From Methanospirillum stamsii (GTDB taxonomy: Archaea; Halobacteriota; Methanomicrobia; Methanomicrobiales; Methanospirillaceae): 64,000 nucleotides of DNA. Shown here one piece after another: positions 52,284 through 61,716 of this stretch; within the stretch, counting starts at the first letter, position 1, and each line of letters starts with the position of its first letter. The position numbers and the translations under genes are program-made. The stretch spans positions 496,001 to 560,000 of the forward strand of contig NZ_CP176366.1 of the NCBI RefSeq assembly GCF_046244385.1, written 5' to 3'. The notes below the pieces were generated by a model that saw nothing but the letters and a program-made list of their open reading frames with translations, was not told the DNA's origin and did not search any database.

Positions 52284-54389
52284 TTATTTACAGGAAAGAC
52301 ACCAGACCTCATCATTCCACCCGACAATCCGCACAAAATTCAAACACATATCCCGGATCTGGTAACGACCGAACCTTGATTTAAAAGAGTAGGTGCCTAC
52401 ATTTGATTTATAACATCCGGGATCATCTGAAAAGTATCCTGGATACTCACGGACAATACGTTCAAATTTCTGGGGTTCTTTTTCATAGATGGCACGAACC
52501 GTATTTTCAAGTACCTGGTACCAGAATTTCACCGGATACTCAATTCCAGCAACAGTCAAACAGGAAGGCCTGACCTGTTTTGGGATTTCTCCCTGCCTCA
52601 TACAGACTACAGGTTCAACCGGAGCCGATTCAGGTTCAACAGCGATTGCAGGTTCACACCTGCTCCAAATTTTTACACAGAATGCAGCCAGGACTTCAGA
52701 ACGCTGATCAATCTGAAATCTTCTCCATAACCGGATGTTTTTCATGGTACCATTGAGCATCAGGTTATCAAGAGCATACCATGCCTTTTTGGTTTCAAAA
52801 TCCGCATTTCGGATAGTGGGATTTTCCTGGGTAAGGGTAAGGTTTCCAAGCCGGTGGAGAAAATCAGGATGCACTGAAGACCACTCAGAACCCAGATGCA
52901 TCTTCCACCAGTCCGAAAGAACCTCAGGCATGATATGGTCAATCATCCGGATCTCCGATTCATCTTCAAACAGGTTATAAGCAGATACAGGTTCAGATCC
53001 TCTTGGCTGACTTGAAAAATATTCTTCCAATCGTTCCAGGATCACGAATGTCAGTTGATTTTCAGTCTCCGGCAGATACAGGTCACTGAATCTGAGGTGA
53101 TCCAGAAATTCATCATCATCAGGCATATCAAACGGAGGCTGCAGGGAGGAGATAAGGGAACTGACCTCTTCAACAGTGAGATAGCCGGAACTTTCTGTAG
53201 ATGCGCGACAGAGGATCTCAAACACATCTTCATAGACCGCACTTGATCTTGCACAGACCATCCTTCTGACCAGATAACTCTCAATGCAGGATATGACATC
53301 GCGGATATTCTCATCCGAAAGTCCCTTTGTATCGGTGTAATCTTCATGAGCACCAAGAAGAAGCAGGAAAAACGGGGCCCCTTCGTTATTACTGATTCTT
53401 CTGATACGGGAAAGTGATTTGAGTATCTCTCTTCGAACAGGGGAATCCGTGTCTTCGGGTACCGGATAGAGTATCGTCCGGTAAAATTCTGAAGCACGAC
53501 TAATATCAATAAGGAGCGATTTTATTTCAGCCGGGGATGCATCTTTGAACCTACGATGGATTTTTTCAAATATTTCACCATCACGGATAAATCTGCCTTC
53601 CTTCATACAATAATGCCTAAGGAACGATGAAATCAAACACTGCTCATTCTGCAGCCTCTCTTCCATCGGTTTCCATAACGTATCGTACTGGCTCTCTGCA
53701 ACCTCCTGACTTTCCAGGTGGGCAAAAAAGAAATTTCGGATAAGATCTGATTCTTCTAAGGGCACGCCACGATAATTTAATGCTTCAAAGACCTGATTGG
53801 GATTTTCCCCTTCCCCAAGTTCTATATATACCACACACAAGTCTTCGGTGATAACCTGCTGAAGCATATTCAGTTCAATATCAGAAGAACGGTCCAGTTG
53901 CCACCAGAAATAGTCAAAACACTCAACAATCCTGGAGTCCTGATCAAATACGTAATCTTCATCAAAAATATGAAAGAGTGCGCCTTTATCCACCCGGGTG
54001 GGAATTACCACATACTGACCTTCTCCACTTTTAGGAGCGTTCTTTAAAAATCCTGATATCTGGCCGTAGAGTTCTAACATCCCCTTTTCCCGGGCAAATG
54101 CACGAATAACCGCTAAGAGGATACTGATGGTGGTAATTCGCTGCTGTCCGTCGATGATGACGTATTTATCCAGGTTCTTTTCGTACTCCCTGACAACTAC
54201 AACCGACCCGAGGAACCTTGCGGGACTTGTTGATTCAGGACGAACGCGAAGAAGATATTGTTCCTTAATATCAGACCAGAGCTGTTCCCACTGCTGGCGT
54301 GACCAGACATATGGACGCTGAAACAGAGGAACCTTGTATTGTTTTGCTCCATTGTAAAGATCCCATACACTAGCCTTGGTCGCCTTCAT
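52284..54389 (-). CDS. GmrSD-like type IV restriction enzyme (DUF262 + DUF1524)
   Basis: A 701-aa single protein. The N-terminal DUF262/GmrS-like domain has VPLFQRPYVWSRQQWEQLW and the nucleotide-binding IIDGQQRITT (78-87). The C-terminal DUF1524/GmrD-like His-Me nuclease region has DHIMPEVLSDWW and LGNLTLTQENPTIRN. Such proteins cut modified phage DNA. A further ~100-residue C-terminal domain (IEYPVKFWYQVLENTVRA) is probably for target recognition. It lies alone between ClC and ftr, not in an obvious defence island. Confidence 0.88.
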   Translation of the reverse strand: MKATKASVWDLYNGAKQYKVPLFQRPYVWSRQQWEQLWSDIKEQYLLRVRPESTSPARFLGSVVVVREYEKNLDKYVIIDGQQRITTISILLAVIRAFAREKGMLELYGQISGFLKNAPKSGEGQYVVIPTRVDKGALFHIFDEDYVFDQDSRIVECFDYFWWQLDRSSDIELNMLQQVITEDLCVVYIELGEGENPNQVFEALNYRGVPLEESDLIRNFFFAHLESQEVAESQYDTLWKPMEERLQNEQCLISSFLRHYCMKEGRFIRDGEIFEKIHRRFKDASPAEIKSLLIDISRASEFYRTILYPVPEDTDSPVRREILKSLSRIRRISNNEGAPFFLLLLGAHEDYTDTKGLSDENIRDVISCIESYLVRRMVCARSSAVYEDVFEILCRASTESSGYLTVEEVSSLISSLQPPFDMPDDDEFLDHLRFSDLYLPETENQLTFVILERLEEYFSSQPRGSEPVSAYNLFEDESEIRMIDHIMPEVLSDWWKMHLGSEWSSVHPDFLHRLGNLTLTQENPTIRNADFETKKAWYALDNLMLNGTMKNIRLWRRFQIDQRSEVLAAFCVKIWSRCEPAIAVEPESAPVEPVVCMRQGEIPKQVRPSCLTVAGIEYPVKFWYQVLENTVRAIYEKEPQKFERIVREYPGYFSDDPGCYKSNVGTYSFKSRFGRYQIRDMCLNFVRIVGWNDEVWCLSCK

Positions 54390-54473
54390 ACCCCATGAAT
54401 CCTGGTTAGAGATATTGTCTTCTCATCCCTTTACCTCACCGGTATGAATGAGAAATATAAAAAAAGATATTGT

Positions 54474-55361
54474 TTAGAAAAGTTCTGCCAGTTTAAACTG
54501 AAACGGTCCAAGCTTTCCTTCATAGTTACCTGCACTGATGAAAGAAACGCCGGGAACCATTACTGCAGCCTTAATACCGGCAGCCATTGCCTTTTTAACT
54601 GATGCCTCATCGACACCGTTGATGACAATTTCATAGATTGATTTGACACCCTCAGGGACTTTGGTATCCGGAACTTTTTCACGGATGGTCGGGCAGTACT
54701 GCTCGTTGGTTGTTGCCGGAATCGGAAACTTGTAATTCTTTGCTCCGACTTTTGAACCTGATGCGACAATACCCCCGGCAAAACTGGTGATGGCTCCTCT
54801 GACCTCGAAAATTGCATCTGACGCAGCCTTAGCTCCCATGAGAGCGGTCATCTGGTTATCTGCCATAACAAAGAAGTTGCCACCAGCGACACCTTTGACC
54901 ATACCAAAGACTTCTTCGCCGACATAGTCTCCTTCCATAATCGGGATCTTCCAGCACTGGCGCCCGCCTACTTCCACCTTGGATTCGAACTTGTCTCCAA
55001 AGAAGTGGATCTTGATATCAAATTTCTCCTCTGCATCAGGCATTCCATTAAATACCGAGGTAGTTGCAGCGGTGAGGACACACTCTGCAATACGCTCCAT
55101 GACCTGCTCAGGGACTTTTTTCTTTGATGCACAGATAAGAATAGAAACTCCCGGACGTCCGTCAGGAGTCTCATCTCCACTGAGATATCCTTCGATTCCT
55201 GCCTCACAGGGACATCCGATTGCAGAGGTTGCAAATCCGGTTGCTTCTGTTGCAGCAATTAAAGCCCACTCACGGGTAACACCAGTGATTATTACCCGTG
55301 ACATCCATATCGGAAATCCTTCAGCAAATGTGTTATCGATTGGTACACCGTTCAGTTCCAT
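54474..55361 (-). CDS. ftr: Formylmethanofuran:tetrahydromethanopterin formyltransferase
   Basis: Transfers the formyl group from formylmethanofuran to tetrahydromethanopterin, the second step of CO2 reduction to methane (295 aa, normal length; soluble tetramer). Motifs: MELNGVPIDNTFAEGFPIWMSR-like start (first 20 residues typical), ATEATGFATSAIGCPCEAGIEG, SGDETPDGRPGVSILIC and the C-terminal GPFQFKLAELF. Monocistronic, with GAGGTACCTTA before the ATG. Confidence 0.97.
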   Translation of the reverse strand: MELNGVPIDNTFAEGFPIWMSRVIITGVTREWALIAATEATGFATSAIGCPCEAGIEGYLSGDETPDGRPGVSILICASKKKVPEQVMERIAECVLTAATTSVFNGMPDAEEKFDIKIHFFGDKFESKVEVGGRQCWKIPIMEGDYVGEEVFGMVKGVAGGNFFVMADNQMTALMGAKAASDAIFEVRGAITSFAGGIVASGSKVGAKNYKFPIPATTNEQYCPTIREKVPDTKVPEGVKSIYEIVINGVDEASVKKAMAAGIKAAVMVPGVSFISAGNYEGKLGPFQFKLAELF

Positions 55362-55439
55362 TAAGGTACCTCAAATAGAGGTCATCTGACAGACCAATAA
55401 TGGTTGTGTATTCGATCTCACCTATGAAAGAAAAATTGA

Positions 55440-55985
55440 TCATTCCAAATCTCCCATACAGGCTAAAAGAACGTCCTCTCCCCGTAATGGCACAGCAGGA
55501 TCGGCATTCGTTACCAGTGTTGACAAGGCCAGGATGGAATCAGGGATTTCAATCCCAAATAGATCAGTAGCCCGCACCTCGTGGACATTATTCTGCACCG
55601 TCTTTCTCACTGTGCCACGATTGATAACAATTCCCATCCGGTTCATCAATACTGCAGCGTGGGAGAAAGTATGATTACGGGATAAAGAGATGCAAAGATC
55701 CACAATAGGCGATCCAAACCGGCTTTTTTCATAAAACGGAGCTTTGGCATAACAGAGATGTCCACAATCACGACAATGAAATCTTTTAACGAACACATAG
55801 ACGTGTTTCTCCCCTTCCGGCGTATAAACGGTTGAAAACCGTCTTTTTTTAATGTCATGACTAACCGGCATCCCTGAACAGACCGGACATGGTACTGCTT
55901 CAGTAAAGTGAACACCAGACACTCCGGAAACTGCCTGGTAAACAAGATCGACAATGATTGGGGAGATAAAGGGACGACGATGCAT
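55440..55985 (-). CDS. Zinc-ribbon/HTH protein of unknown role
   Basis: A 181-aa protein with two Cys pairs forming a zinc ribbon (CPVCSGMP near 33-40, HCRDCGHLCY near 70-79) and a helix-turn-helix-like segment (SHAAVLMNRMGIVINRGTVRKTV). The layout resembles N-terminal regions of some transposases, but no DDE catalytic part or terminal repeats are present, and the frame is intact. It may be a DNA-binding regulator derived from such a protein. I do not recognise a named family. Confidence 0.6.
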   Translation of the reverse strand: MHRRPFISPIIVDLVYQAVSGVSGVHFTEAVPCPVCSGMPVSHDIKKRRFSTVYTPEGEKHVYVFVKRFHCRDCGHLCYAKAPFYEKSRFGSPIVDLCISLSRNHTFSHAAVLMNRMGIVINRGTVRKTVQNNVHEVRATDLFGIEIPDSILALSTLVTNADPAVPLRGEDVLLACMGDLE

Positions 55986-56017
55986 CTCTGGATTAGTACC
56001 TTCGACCTGCCTAGTGC

Positions 56018-56392
56018 TTAATCATGTCTAATTAATCCGGAAGGTCCGAAACGGTTGACAAGTCTCCACAGCATTGCAGTCAGAGTAGCAGCATACATCA
56101 CCTGAAGAAAAACGGTAAGAGGCAACTCCATAGTGAAAAAGATGATTCCCGCGTATAGTGGAGTCAGAATAGAGACAATATCTTTTTTTTCAAAAAGAAG
56201 CGCAAGAACACACAATGCAATGGAACCAAAAACTGAACCCCATACAAAATTTCCGGGATTTTCAATAAGACCAATAGAATTCAGAAAAAAACCAAATCCT
56301 ATTCCTCCCCAGGAAAACAGCAAAACCAGGATGAATAAAAACCGTTCCCGAACTGATAGATATCTGAAAGGAAATTTCTCGCCAATTTTCAT
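56018..56392 (-). CDS. Small four-helix membrane protein, unknown
   Basis: A 124-aa hydrophobic protein with four predicted helices (about 17-36, 48-66, 73-90, 93-110) and a basic tail. The start MKIGEKFPFRYLSVRERF is plausible. No motif is recognised. It is transcribed away from the fdhC region; 32 nt separate it from the zinc-ribbon gene, which follows on the same strand. Confidence 0.6.
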   Translation of the reverse strand: MKIGEKFPFRYLSVRERFLFILVLLFSWGGIGFGFFLNSIGLIENPGNFVWGSVFGSIALCVLALLFEKKDIVSILTPLYAGIIFFTMELPLTVFLQVMYAATLTAMLWRLVNRFGPSGLIRHD

Positions 56393-56595
56393 TAGTATTA
56401 TGCTAAGATCTGAAAACAGATGAAATATCCGAAATCACAACTGGCTTTACGCCGGAAAGATTATCTTCAGATGCACATGAATAAAGAAAAAAATAAAAAT
56501 CGACTATCCTCGGTCTTTTTTTCATAATTTGGACATTACAAGCCGTGATTATTTTCAAAAGTGTTTAATACTATCACAAAATACTTAATGTTTAA

Positions 56596-56630
56596 GCCTG
56601 TGAGGCGTGTTGTGTGGCCTCATTACAGGC
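56596..56630 (+). promoter_or_regulatory. Inverted repeat in the fdhC leader
   Basis: GCCTGT-GAGGC (56596-56606) pairs with GCCTC (56617-56621) and ACAGGC (56625-56630), with a 3-nt bulge and a ~10-nt loop. AT-rich TATA candidates lie just upstream (about 56563-56592). Depending on the transcription start it is a leader hairpin or an operator for formate control; both are inference. The rest of the 263-base gap shows no gene. Confidence 0.45.
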
Positions 56631-56655
56631 AGACTCTGTGAAGGTGTAACAAACT

Positions 56656-57528
56656 ATGGTATTTCATCCACCCGTACAAATAGTCGCTAAAGGAGCAGGC
56701 GCTGGTAAATATAAGTGCTCATTGCCTGCATGGAACATGATCATTCGTGGATTCATGTCAGGAGCCTATATCGCCATGGGAGCAGCATTGGCAACAGTCT
56801 GTTCAACTGCAGTTGCGGATAACCTCGGAGCAGGTTTCGGACAACTCATCCTGGGTGCTGTGTTCCCTGTTGGGCTTATTATCACCGTTCTTTGTGGTGC
56901 AGAACTCTTTACCGGAGACGCAATGCTTGCACCGCTCGCAGCATTTGTCCACAAGGTGAGCTGGGCCAGTGTCCTTAACCTCTGGTTATGGGTATACATC
57001 GGAAACCTGATCGGTTCTATCTTCTTTGCATATCTCATGGCCAATGGTCCATTTGTGTCATGGAACGCAGCAGGAGCAGCGACTGTTAACGCATTCGGAT
57101 TAAGAGCAGTTGCAATTGGACTGGCTAAAACAAGTTATGTTGGAACCATGGGATTCTATTCTGCATTCCTGAAAGGAATCGGTTGTAACTGGCTCGTTAA
57201 CCTGGCAATTCTTCTTGGTATCTGTGCTGATGACGCAGTGGGTAAATTCTTCGGAATCTGGTTCCCGATCATGGCTTTCGTTTCAATTGGGTTTGAACAC
57301 TGTGTTGCGAACATGTACTTTATTCCGGCTGGAATACTGACTTCAGGCTATCTGAATGCAGAACAGGTAGCAACCATCGGTGCGGAAAAACTTGCAGGAC
57401 TTAACTGGGTTACCATGTGGACCAGCAACGTTATACCCGTCACCATTGGTAACATCGTTGGTGGTATGCTATTTGTCGGTGTCCTCTATTGGATTGCTTT
57501 CAAGAAAGAGATCGAAGCACTTGAGTAA
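56656..57528 (+). CDS. fdhC: Formate transporter (FNT family)
   Basis: A 290-aa, six-helix FNT channel bringing formate into the cell. Typical stretches: LPAWNMIIRGFMSGAYIAMG, VFPVGLIITVLCGAELFTGDAML, GIGCNWLVNLAILLG with the central His in SIGFEHCVANMYFIPAG. Named FdhC for the formate dehydrogenase genes 0.8 kb downstream. GGTGT lies before the ATG; an oligo-T run (TCTTTTTT) follows the stop, although the next gene starts at 57549. Confidence 0.95.
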   Translation: MVFHPPVQIVAKGAGAGKYKCSLPAWNMIIRGFMSGAYIAMGAALATVCSTAVADNLGAGFGQLILGAVFPVGLIITVLCGAELFTGDAMLAPLAAFVHKVSWASVLNLWLWVYIGNLIGSIFFAYLMANGPFVSWNAAGAATVNAFGLRAVAIGLAKTSYVGTMGFYSAFLKGIGCNWLVNLAILLGICADDAVGKFFGIWFPIMAFVSIGFEHCVANMYFIPAGILTSGYLNAEQVATIGAEKLAGLNWVTMWTSNVIPVTIGNIVGGMLFVGVLYWIAFKKEIEALE

Positions 57529-57548
57529 TTTAACCACCCATCTTTTTT

Positions 57549-58094
57549 ATGCATATTTTCCCGAAGCAATTACGACCATCGATATTACATCTCTTTGTCT
57601 TTGCATTTTTCGCTGTTCTTATCGCTCTGTATATACTCACTACCGGAGATACGATGATGCTCATTTGGGGTATTCCGACACTACTATGTCTCCTAGTATT
57701 TCCCATGGGTCTGACATATCTCTCACAAAGTCAGTATACAAATCTGATTCCAGTATATAAAGCAGAAGCGAAAGATGTGAAAATCAGGGAGATTAATCAG
57801 TCAATGATTTCCAAACCCATCAGAATTGAAGGGCTTGTGGAAGAAGTCAGATTTCGTTCTTTAAACCGACCCCATTTCATAATTGGAGATAAGACTGGAG
57901 TTACAACCGTGAAGATGTTTACCAATCCACAACAAGATATTTCAAAGGGAGATATCGTTGAAGTGTATGGACAGGTTATCCGGAGATATATCTTTGCAGG
58001 TGATCCAATTGTCAATGGTGTCGATATCAGAAGAACGGACTCTAATGAGATAAAACAGAGACCATCAGATAAGAAAAACAAGAAACAGAATTAA
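57549..58094 (+). CDS. Membrane-anchored OB-fold protein between fdhC and fdhA
   Basis: A 181-aa protein with two N-terminal helices (about 10-31 and 36-57) and a soluble OB-fold domain (about 85-165: KPIRIEGLVEEVRFRS, HFIIGDKTGVTTVKMF, GDIVEVYGQVIRRYIF), ending in a Lys-rich tail. The pattern is that of a nucleic-acid- or oligonucleotide-type OB fold placed at the membrane. No function is recognised. It lies 20 nt after fdhC and could be cotranscribed with it. Confidence 0.65.
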   Translation: MHIFPKQLRPSILHLFVFAFFAVLIALYILTTGDTMMLIWGIPTLLCLLVFPMGLTYLSQSQYTNLIPVYKAEAKDVKIREINQSMISKPIRIEGLVEEVRFRSLNRPHFIIGDKTGVTTVKMFTNPQQDISKGDIVEVYGQVIRRYIFAGDPIVNGVDIRRTDSNEIKQRPSDKKNKKQN

Positions 58095-58113
58095 TAACGC
58101 TTTGATGCGCACC

Positions 58114-58121
58114 TTTTTTTT
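58114..58121 (+). terminator. Oligo-T end after the OB-fold gene
   Basis: Eight consecutive T's 19 nt after the stop, preceded by a weak GCG-rich fold (GCTTTGATGCGC). A fair archaeal termination site that would separate fdhC-OB from fdhAB. Confidence 0.4.
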
Positions 58122-58314
58122 CGTCTTCCATTATTCTCTTTTTTGTACATTGACCCAGCCAGGGGATTAGATGAAAACATTTAACTTTCCATGATACCTC
58201 TCAAACACATGTGAAATCCGGATGGAACCATCCACCGCTAATCACCAATTCTTAGAATTTTTTCATAAGACTTATCATCCTGTATTTAGAACCTCTTTTT
58301 ACCGAGGAATCGTA

Positions 58315-60381
58315 ATGGATCTCAAGTATGTCCAGACTACATGCCCGTACTGCGGTACCGGGTGTTCATTTAACCTCGTGGTAAAGGACGGAAAGGTTGC
58401 AGGGACTGCTCCCTATCACCGCTCTCCGGTGAATGAAGGAAAGGTATGCCCGAAAGGGACCTATGCCCATGAATTCATCAACAGCCCTGACCGTCTGACT
58501 AAACCACTGATTAAAAAGGACGGAAAATTCGTCGAAGCGTCCTGGGAAGAAGCAATCAAACTGGTGGCAGAGAAGTTCAAATCCTATAAACCGGATGAAT
58601 GTGCGGTTCTTTCTTCAGCCCGTGTCTCCAACGAGGAAAATTACGCCATGATGAAGTTTGCCCGTGGCGTTTTAAAGACACGACATATTGATCATTGTGC
58701 CCGTCTCTGCCATGCATCCACCGTTGCAGGTCTTGCAAACATTTTCGGATCAGGAGCAATGACCAACTCTATTCCGGATATCGCAGAGGCAAAGTGTGTC
58801 TTTGTAATTGGTTCCAACACCTTTGAAAACCACCCGCTCATCGGCCGTCAGATCATGAAGGCGAAAGCAAAAGGAGCAAAGGTTATCTATGTTGACCCAC
58901 GTCGCACACCTACCGGAAAACAAGCAGATCTCTTCTTACAATTCTATTCCGGAACTGATGTCTGTCTCCTCAATGGTATGATGCAGGAGATCATCAGAAA
59001 CGGATGGGAGAACAAGGAGTTCATTGAGAAGCGCTGTAACGGGTTTGAAGAACTCAAGGGAGAGGTCATGAAAGATGACTACAGCCTTGAAAATGTCTCA
59101 ACAATTACCGGAGTTCCGGTAGATGACATCAAAACCGCAGCCGAATGGTTTGCAAAATCAGGTGCTACTACCATCCTTTATTCAATGGGTATCACCCAGC
59201 ACACCACCGGAGTTGACAATGTCAAGTCAGTTGGTAACATCCAGATGCTGACTGGAAACCTTGGACGACCAGGCACCGGAGTGAATGCCCTTCGTGGACA
59301 GAACAATGTGCAGGGTGCCTGTGACATGGGTGCTTTACCGGTTGTATTCACCGGATACCAGAAAGTAATCGACCCTGCAGCTCACAAGAAGTTCTCAGAT
59401 GCATGGAAATTCCCTGATGGTATCGCAGAAGGGAAGAATGGGTATGAAGTCACCGTCATGATGGATGTTCTGACTGATAAACCGGGTGAACTCAAATGCA
59501 TGTATATCATGGGTGAAAACCCGATGATCTCCGACCCGGACCTGACCCATGTCGAGCATGCATTAAAATCTCTTGATTTCCTGGTTGTCCAGGATATTTT
59601 CATGAACGAGACTGGTGTCCTCGCAGATGTAGTTCTTCCATCCTGCTGTTATGCAGAAAAAGACGGAACACAGACCTCTACCGAACGCCGTGTCCAGATG
59701 TGGAGAAAAGCCCAGGATCCACCAGGAGAAGCAAAACTTGACTGGCAGATTATATCAGATATTGCAAAAGCAATGGGATATGGGGACCAGTTTGCCTGGA
59801 AATCCGCCGAAGAAATATTTACTGAGATGGCAGCTCTTACCCCTTCCTACGCTGGAATGGACTATGTAAGGCTCAACAGACCTGAAGCCCTCCACTGGCC
59901 ATGCCCGACCAAAGAACATCCGGGAACCCCAATTCTCCATGGTGAGAAATTCGGGATGCCGGACGGTAAGGGACTTATGACCGCCATACCGTTCAAGTAC
60001 CAGCAGGAACGTCCGGATGCTGAATATCCAATACTCCTGACCACCGGCCGCTGTATCTGGCACTGGCACACCGGAACCATGACCCGGAGATCCGAGAGTC
60101 TTGAGCGTGAAGAACCGACCGGATGGATCGAGATGCATCCTGAAGATGCCAAGGCTCTTGGTGTCAAGAACGGTGAAATGGTTAAGGCAATAAGCCGCCG
60201 TGGAGAAATTACGATCACTGCACGTATTACTGACACTATTAAAAAAGGCGTCATGTTCATTCCGTTCCACTTTGTTGAGTGTGCTGCAAATATGCTGACC
60301 ATCAACGCTCTTGACCCAATCGCAAAGATTCCGGAGTCAAAAGCCTGTGCAATAAAAGTTGAAAAGATCCAGGGGGCCTGA
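58315..60381 (+). CDS. fdhA: Formate dehydrogenase catalytic subunit (Cys, F420-type)
   Basis: Oxidises formate at a Mo/W-bis-pyranopterin site (688 aa). The N-terminal [4Fe-4S] is C10, C13, C17 and C45 (CPYCGTGC...VCPKG). The active-site ligand is Cys132 in HCARLCHASTVAGL, so it is a Cys, not selenocysteine, enzyme. GSNTFENHPLIGRQ, GENPMISDPDL and HWHTGTMTRRS are cofactor-binding blocks. The ATG at 58315 (MDLKYVQTTCPYC) follows GAGG; the upstream in-frame ATG (58222) would add 31 unlikely residues. Acts with FdhB. Confidence 0.95.
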   Translation: MDLKYVQTTCPYCGTGCSFNLVVKDGKVAGTAPYHRSPVNEGKVCPKGTYAHEFINSPDRLTKPLIKKDGKFVEASWEEAIKLVAEKFKSYKPDECAVLSSARVSNEENYAMMKFARGVLKTRHIDHCARLCHASTVAGLANIFGSGAMTNSIPDIAEAKCVFVIGSNTFENHPLIGRQIMKAKAKGAKVIYVDPRRTPTGKQADLFLQFYSGTDVCLLNGMMQEIIRNGWENKEFIEKRCNGFEELKGEVMKDDYSLENVSTITGVPVDDIKTAAEWFAKSGATTILYSMGITQHTTGVDNVKSVGNIQMLTGNLGRPGTGVNALRGQNNVQGACDMGALPVVFTGYQKVIDPAAHKKFSDAWKFPDGIAEGKNGYEVTVMMDVLTDKPGELKCMYIMGENPMISDPDLTHVEHALKSLDFLVVQDIFMNETGVLADVVLPSCCYAEKDGTQTSTERRVQMWRKAQDPPGEAKLDWQIISDIAKAMGYGDQFAWKSAEEIFTEMAALTPSYAGMDYVRLNRPEALHWPCPTKEHPGTPILHGEKFGMPDGKGLMTAIPFKYQQERPDAEYPILLTTGRCIWHWHTGTMTRRSESLEREEPTGWIEMHPEDAKALGVKNGEMVKAISRRGEITITARITDTIKKGVMFIPFHFVECAANMLTINALDPIAKIPESKACAIKVEKIQGA

Positions 60382-60383
60382 AG

Positions 60384-61628
60384 ATGGCGGCAAAAGGCGA
60401 TATGAATTATGTCTGGGCAAAGGAAAAAGAGATCCTCGACAAGGGAGAATGTGGTGGAGCAGTCACCGCACTTCTCAAATATGCCCTTGAAAGTAAATTT
60501 GTTGATGCTGTCCTTGCAGTCAGAAAAGGTCAGGACATTTATGATGCAGTACCTGCATTCATCACCGACCCAGCAGAAGTTGCATCCACTGCAGGATCCC
60601 TGCACTGTGGAACCCTCCTGCTTCCAAAAATCTTAAAGAACTACGCTGACGGTGCAAAGGGCTTAAAAATCGCCGTAACCTGTAAGGGTTGTGACGTCAT
60701 GGCCTTTTACGAGCTTGCAAAGAGAAACCAGATAAATCTTGACAATATTGTCATGATTGGTGTCAACTGTGGTGGATCAGTAAGCCCGGTCAGTGCCCGG
60801 AAGATGATCTCAGAAAAATTCGGTGTTGATCCTGACACCGTTCACAAGGAAGAGATCGATAAGGGTCAGTTCATCATTGAGTACGAAGGCGGACACAAGG
60901 GCATCAAGATTGATGAACTTGAGGAAGAGGGATACGGACGCCGATCCAACTGCCGTCGCTGTAAGATGAAAGTTCCACGGGGAGCAGACCTTGCCTGTGG
61001 TAACTGGGGAGTCATCGGAGATAAGGCAGGAAAGGCTACCTTTATCGAAGTATGTTCTGAAAAAGGTGCAAAACTCCTTTCCGATGCTCAGGCAAAGGGA
61101 GCTGTCGAAGTTTCAGCAGCTGATCCAAAGGGTATCGAAATCCGTGGCAAAGTTGAGAAGGCCATGCTCAAACTCGGTGACGAGTGGCGTGCAAAAGACT
61201 TTACTTCCCTCGGCAAAGGCAAAGAACGGTTAAAACTCATCATGGATGAGACATCCCGTTGTATTAAGTGCTATGCCTGTATTGAGAACTGTCCAATCTG
61301 TTACTGTGTTGAGTGTTCAACCAAGAAGCCATGGTATATTAGACCGGGGCAACTCCCACCAGGCTTCATGTTCCATCTGATCAGATTTGCCCATGTATCT
61401 GACTCCTGTATTAACTGTGGTCAGTGCGAGGAACTCTGTTCAATGGATATCCGCAATGCACTCTTTATGCATTCACAACAGGTTGAGATTGAGAAACAGT
61501 TCAAACACACTCCGGGTCTTGACATGACTCCGCCAATCCATGCATTTGTAGAGGAACGGGCAGAACGGGCAAGACTTGAAGCAACCGGAACTGATTCCAT
61601 CTATACCAATATATTCCAGGATGAGTAA
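60384..61628 (+). CDS. fdhB: Formate dehydrogenase beta subunit (F420/FAD, FrhB family)
   Basis: Passes electrons from FdhA to F420 through FAD (414 aa). The FrhB/FdhB core has GECGGAVTALLKYALE, VTCKGCDVMAFYELAKR, CRRCKMKVPRGADLACGNWG, and the C-terminus has two [4Fe-4S] motifs: CIKCYACIENCPICYC and CINCGQCEELCSMDI. In related methanogens FdhAB also delivers electrons to heterodisulfide reductase. Starts 2 nt after the fdhA stop. Confidence 0.96.
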   Translation: MAAKGDMNYVWAKEKEILDKGECGGAVTALLKYALESKFVDAVLAVRKGQDIYDAVPAFITDPAEVASTAGSLHCGTLLLPKILKNYADGAKGLKIAVTCKGCDVMAFYELAKRNQINLDNIVMIGVNCGGSVSPVSARKMISEKFGVDPDTVHKEEIDKGQFIIEYEGGHKGIKIDELEEEGYGRRSNCRRCKMKVPRGADLACGNWGVIGDKAGKATFIEVCSEKGAKLLSDAQAKGAVEVSAADPKGIEIRGKVEKAMLKLGDEWRAKDFTSLGKGKERLKLIMDETSRCIKCYACIENCPICYCVECSTKKPWYIRPGQLPPGFMFHLIRFAHVSDSCINCGQCEELCSMDIRNALFMHSQQVEIEKQFKHTPGLDMTPPIHAFVEERAERARLEATGTDSIYTNIFQDE

Positions 61629-61637
61629 TCATCCCCC

Positions 61638-61643
61638 TTTTTT
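61638..61643 (+). terminator. Oligo-T end after fdhB
   Basis: CCCCCTTTTTT just after the fdhB stop fits an archaeal oligo-T transcript end. Confidence 0.35.
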
Positions 61644-61716
61644 CGCACCAGCCTTTTCTTTCCGGAGAATATCCGGAAAGGATCACCTTATCAGGTAATC
61701 TGACAACCGTGTACTC

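Noticed and set aside
55440..55985. Insertion sequence
   Set aside because: No terminal inverted repeats, target duplication or DDE domain seen around the zinc-ribbon gene.
58675..58730. Selenocysteine in FdhA
   Set aside because: The active-site codon is TGC (Cys132 in RLCHAS); no in-frame TGA is present.
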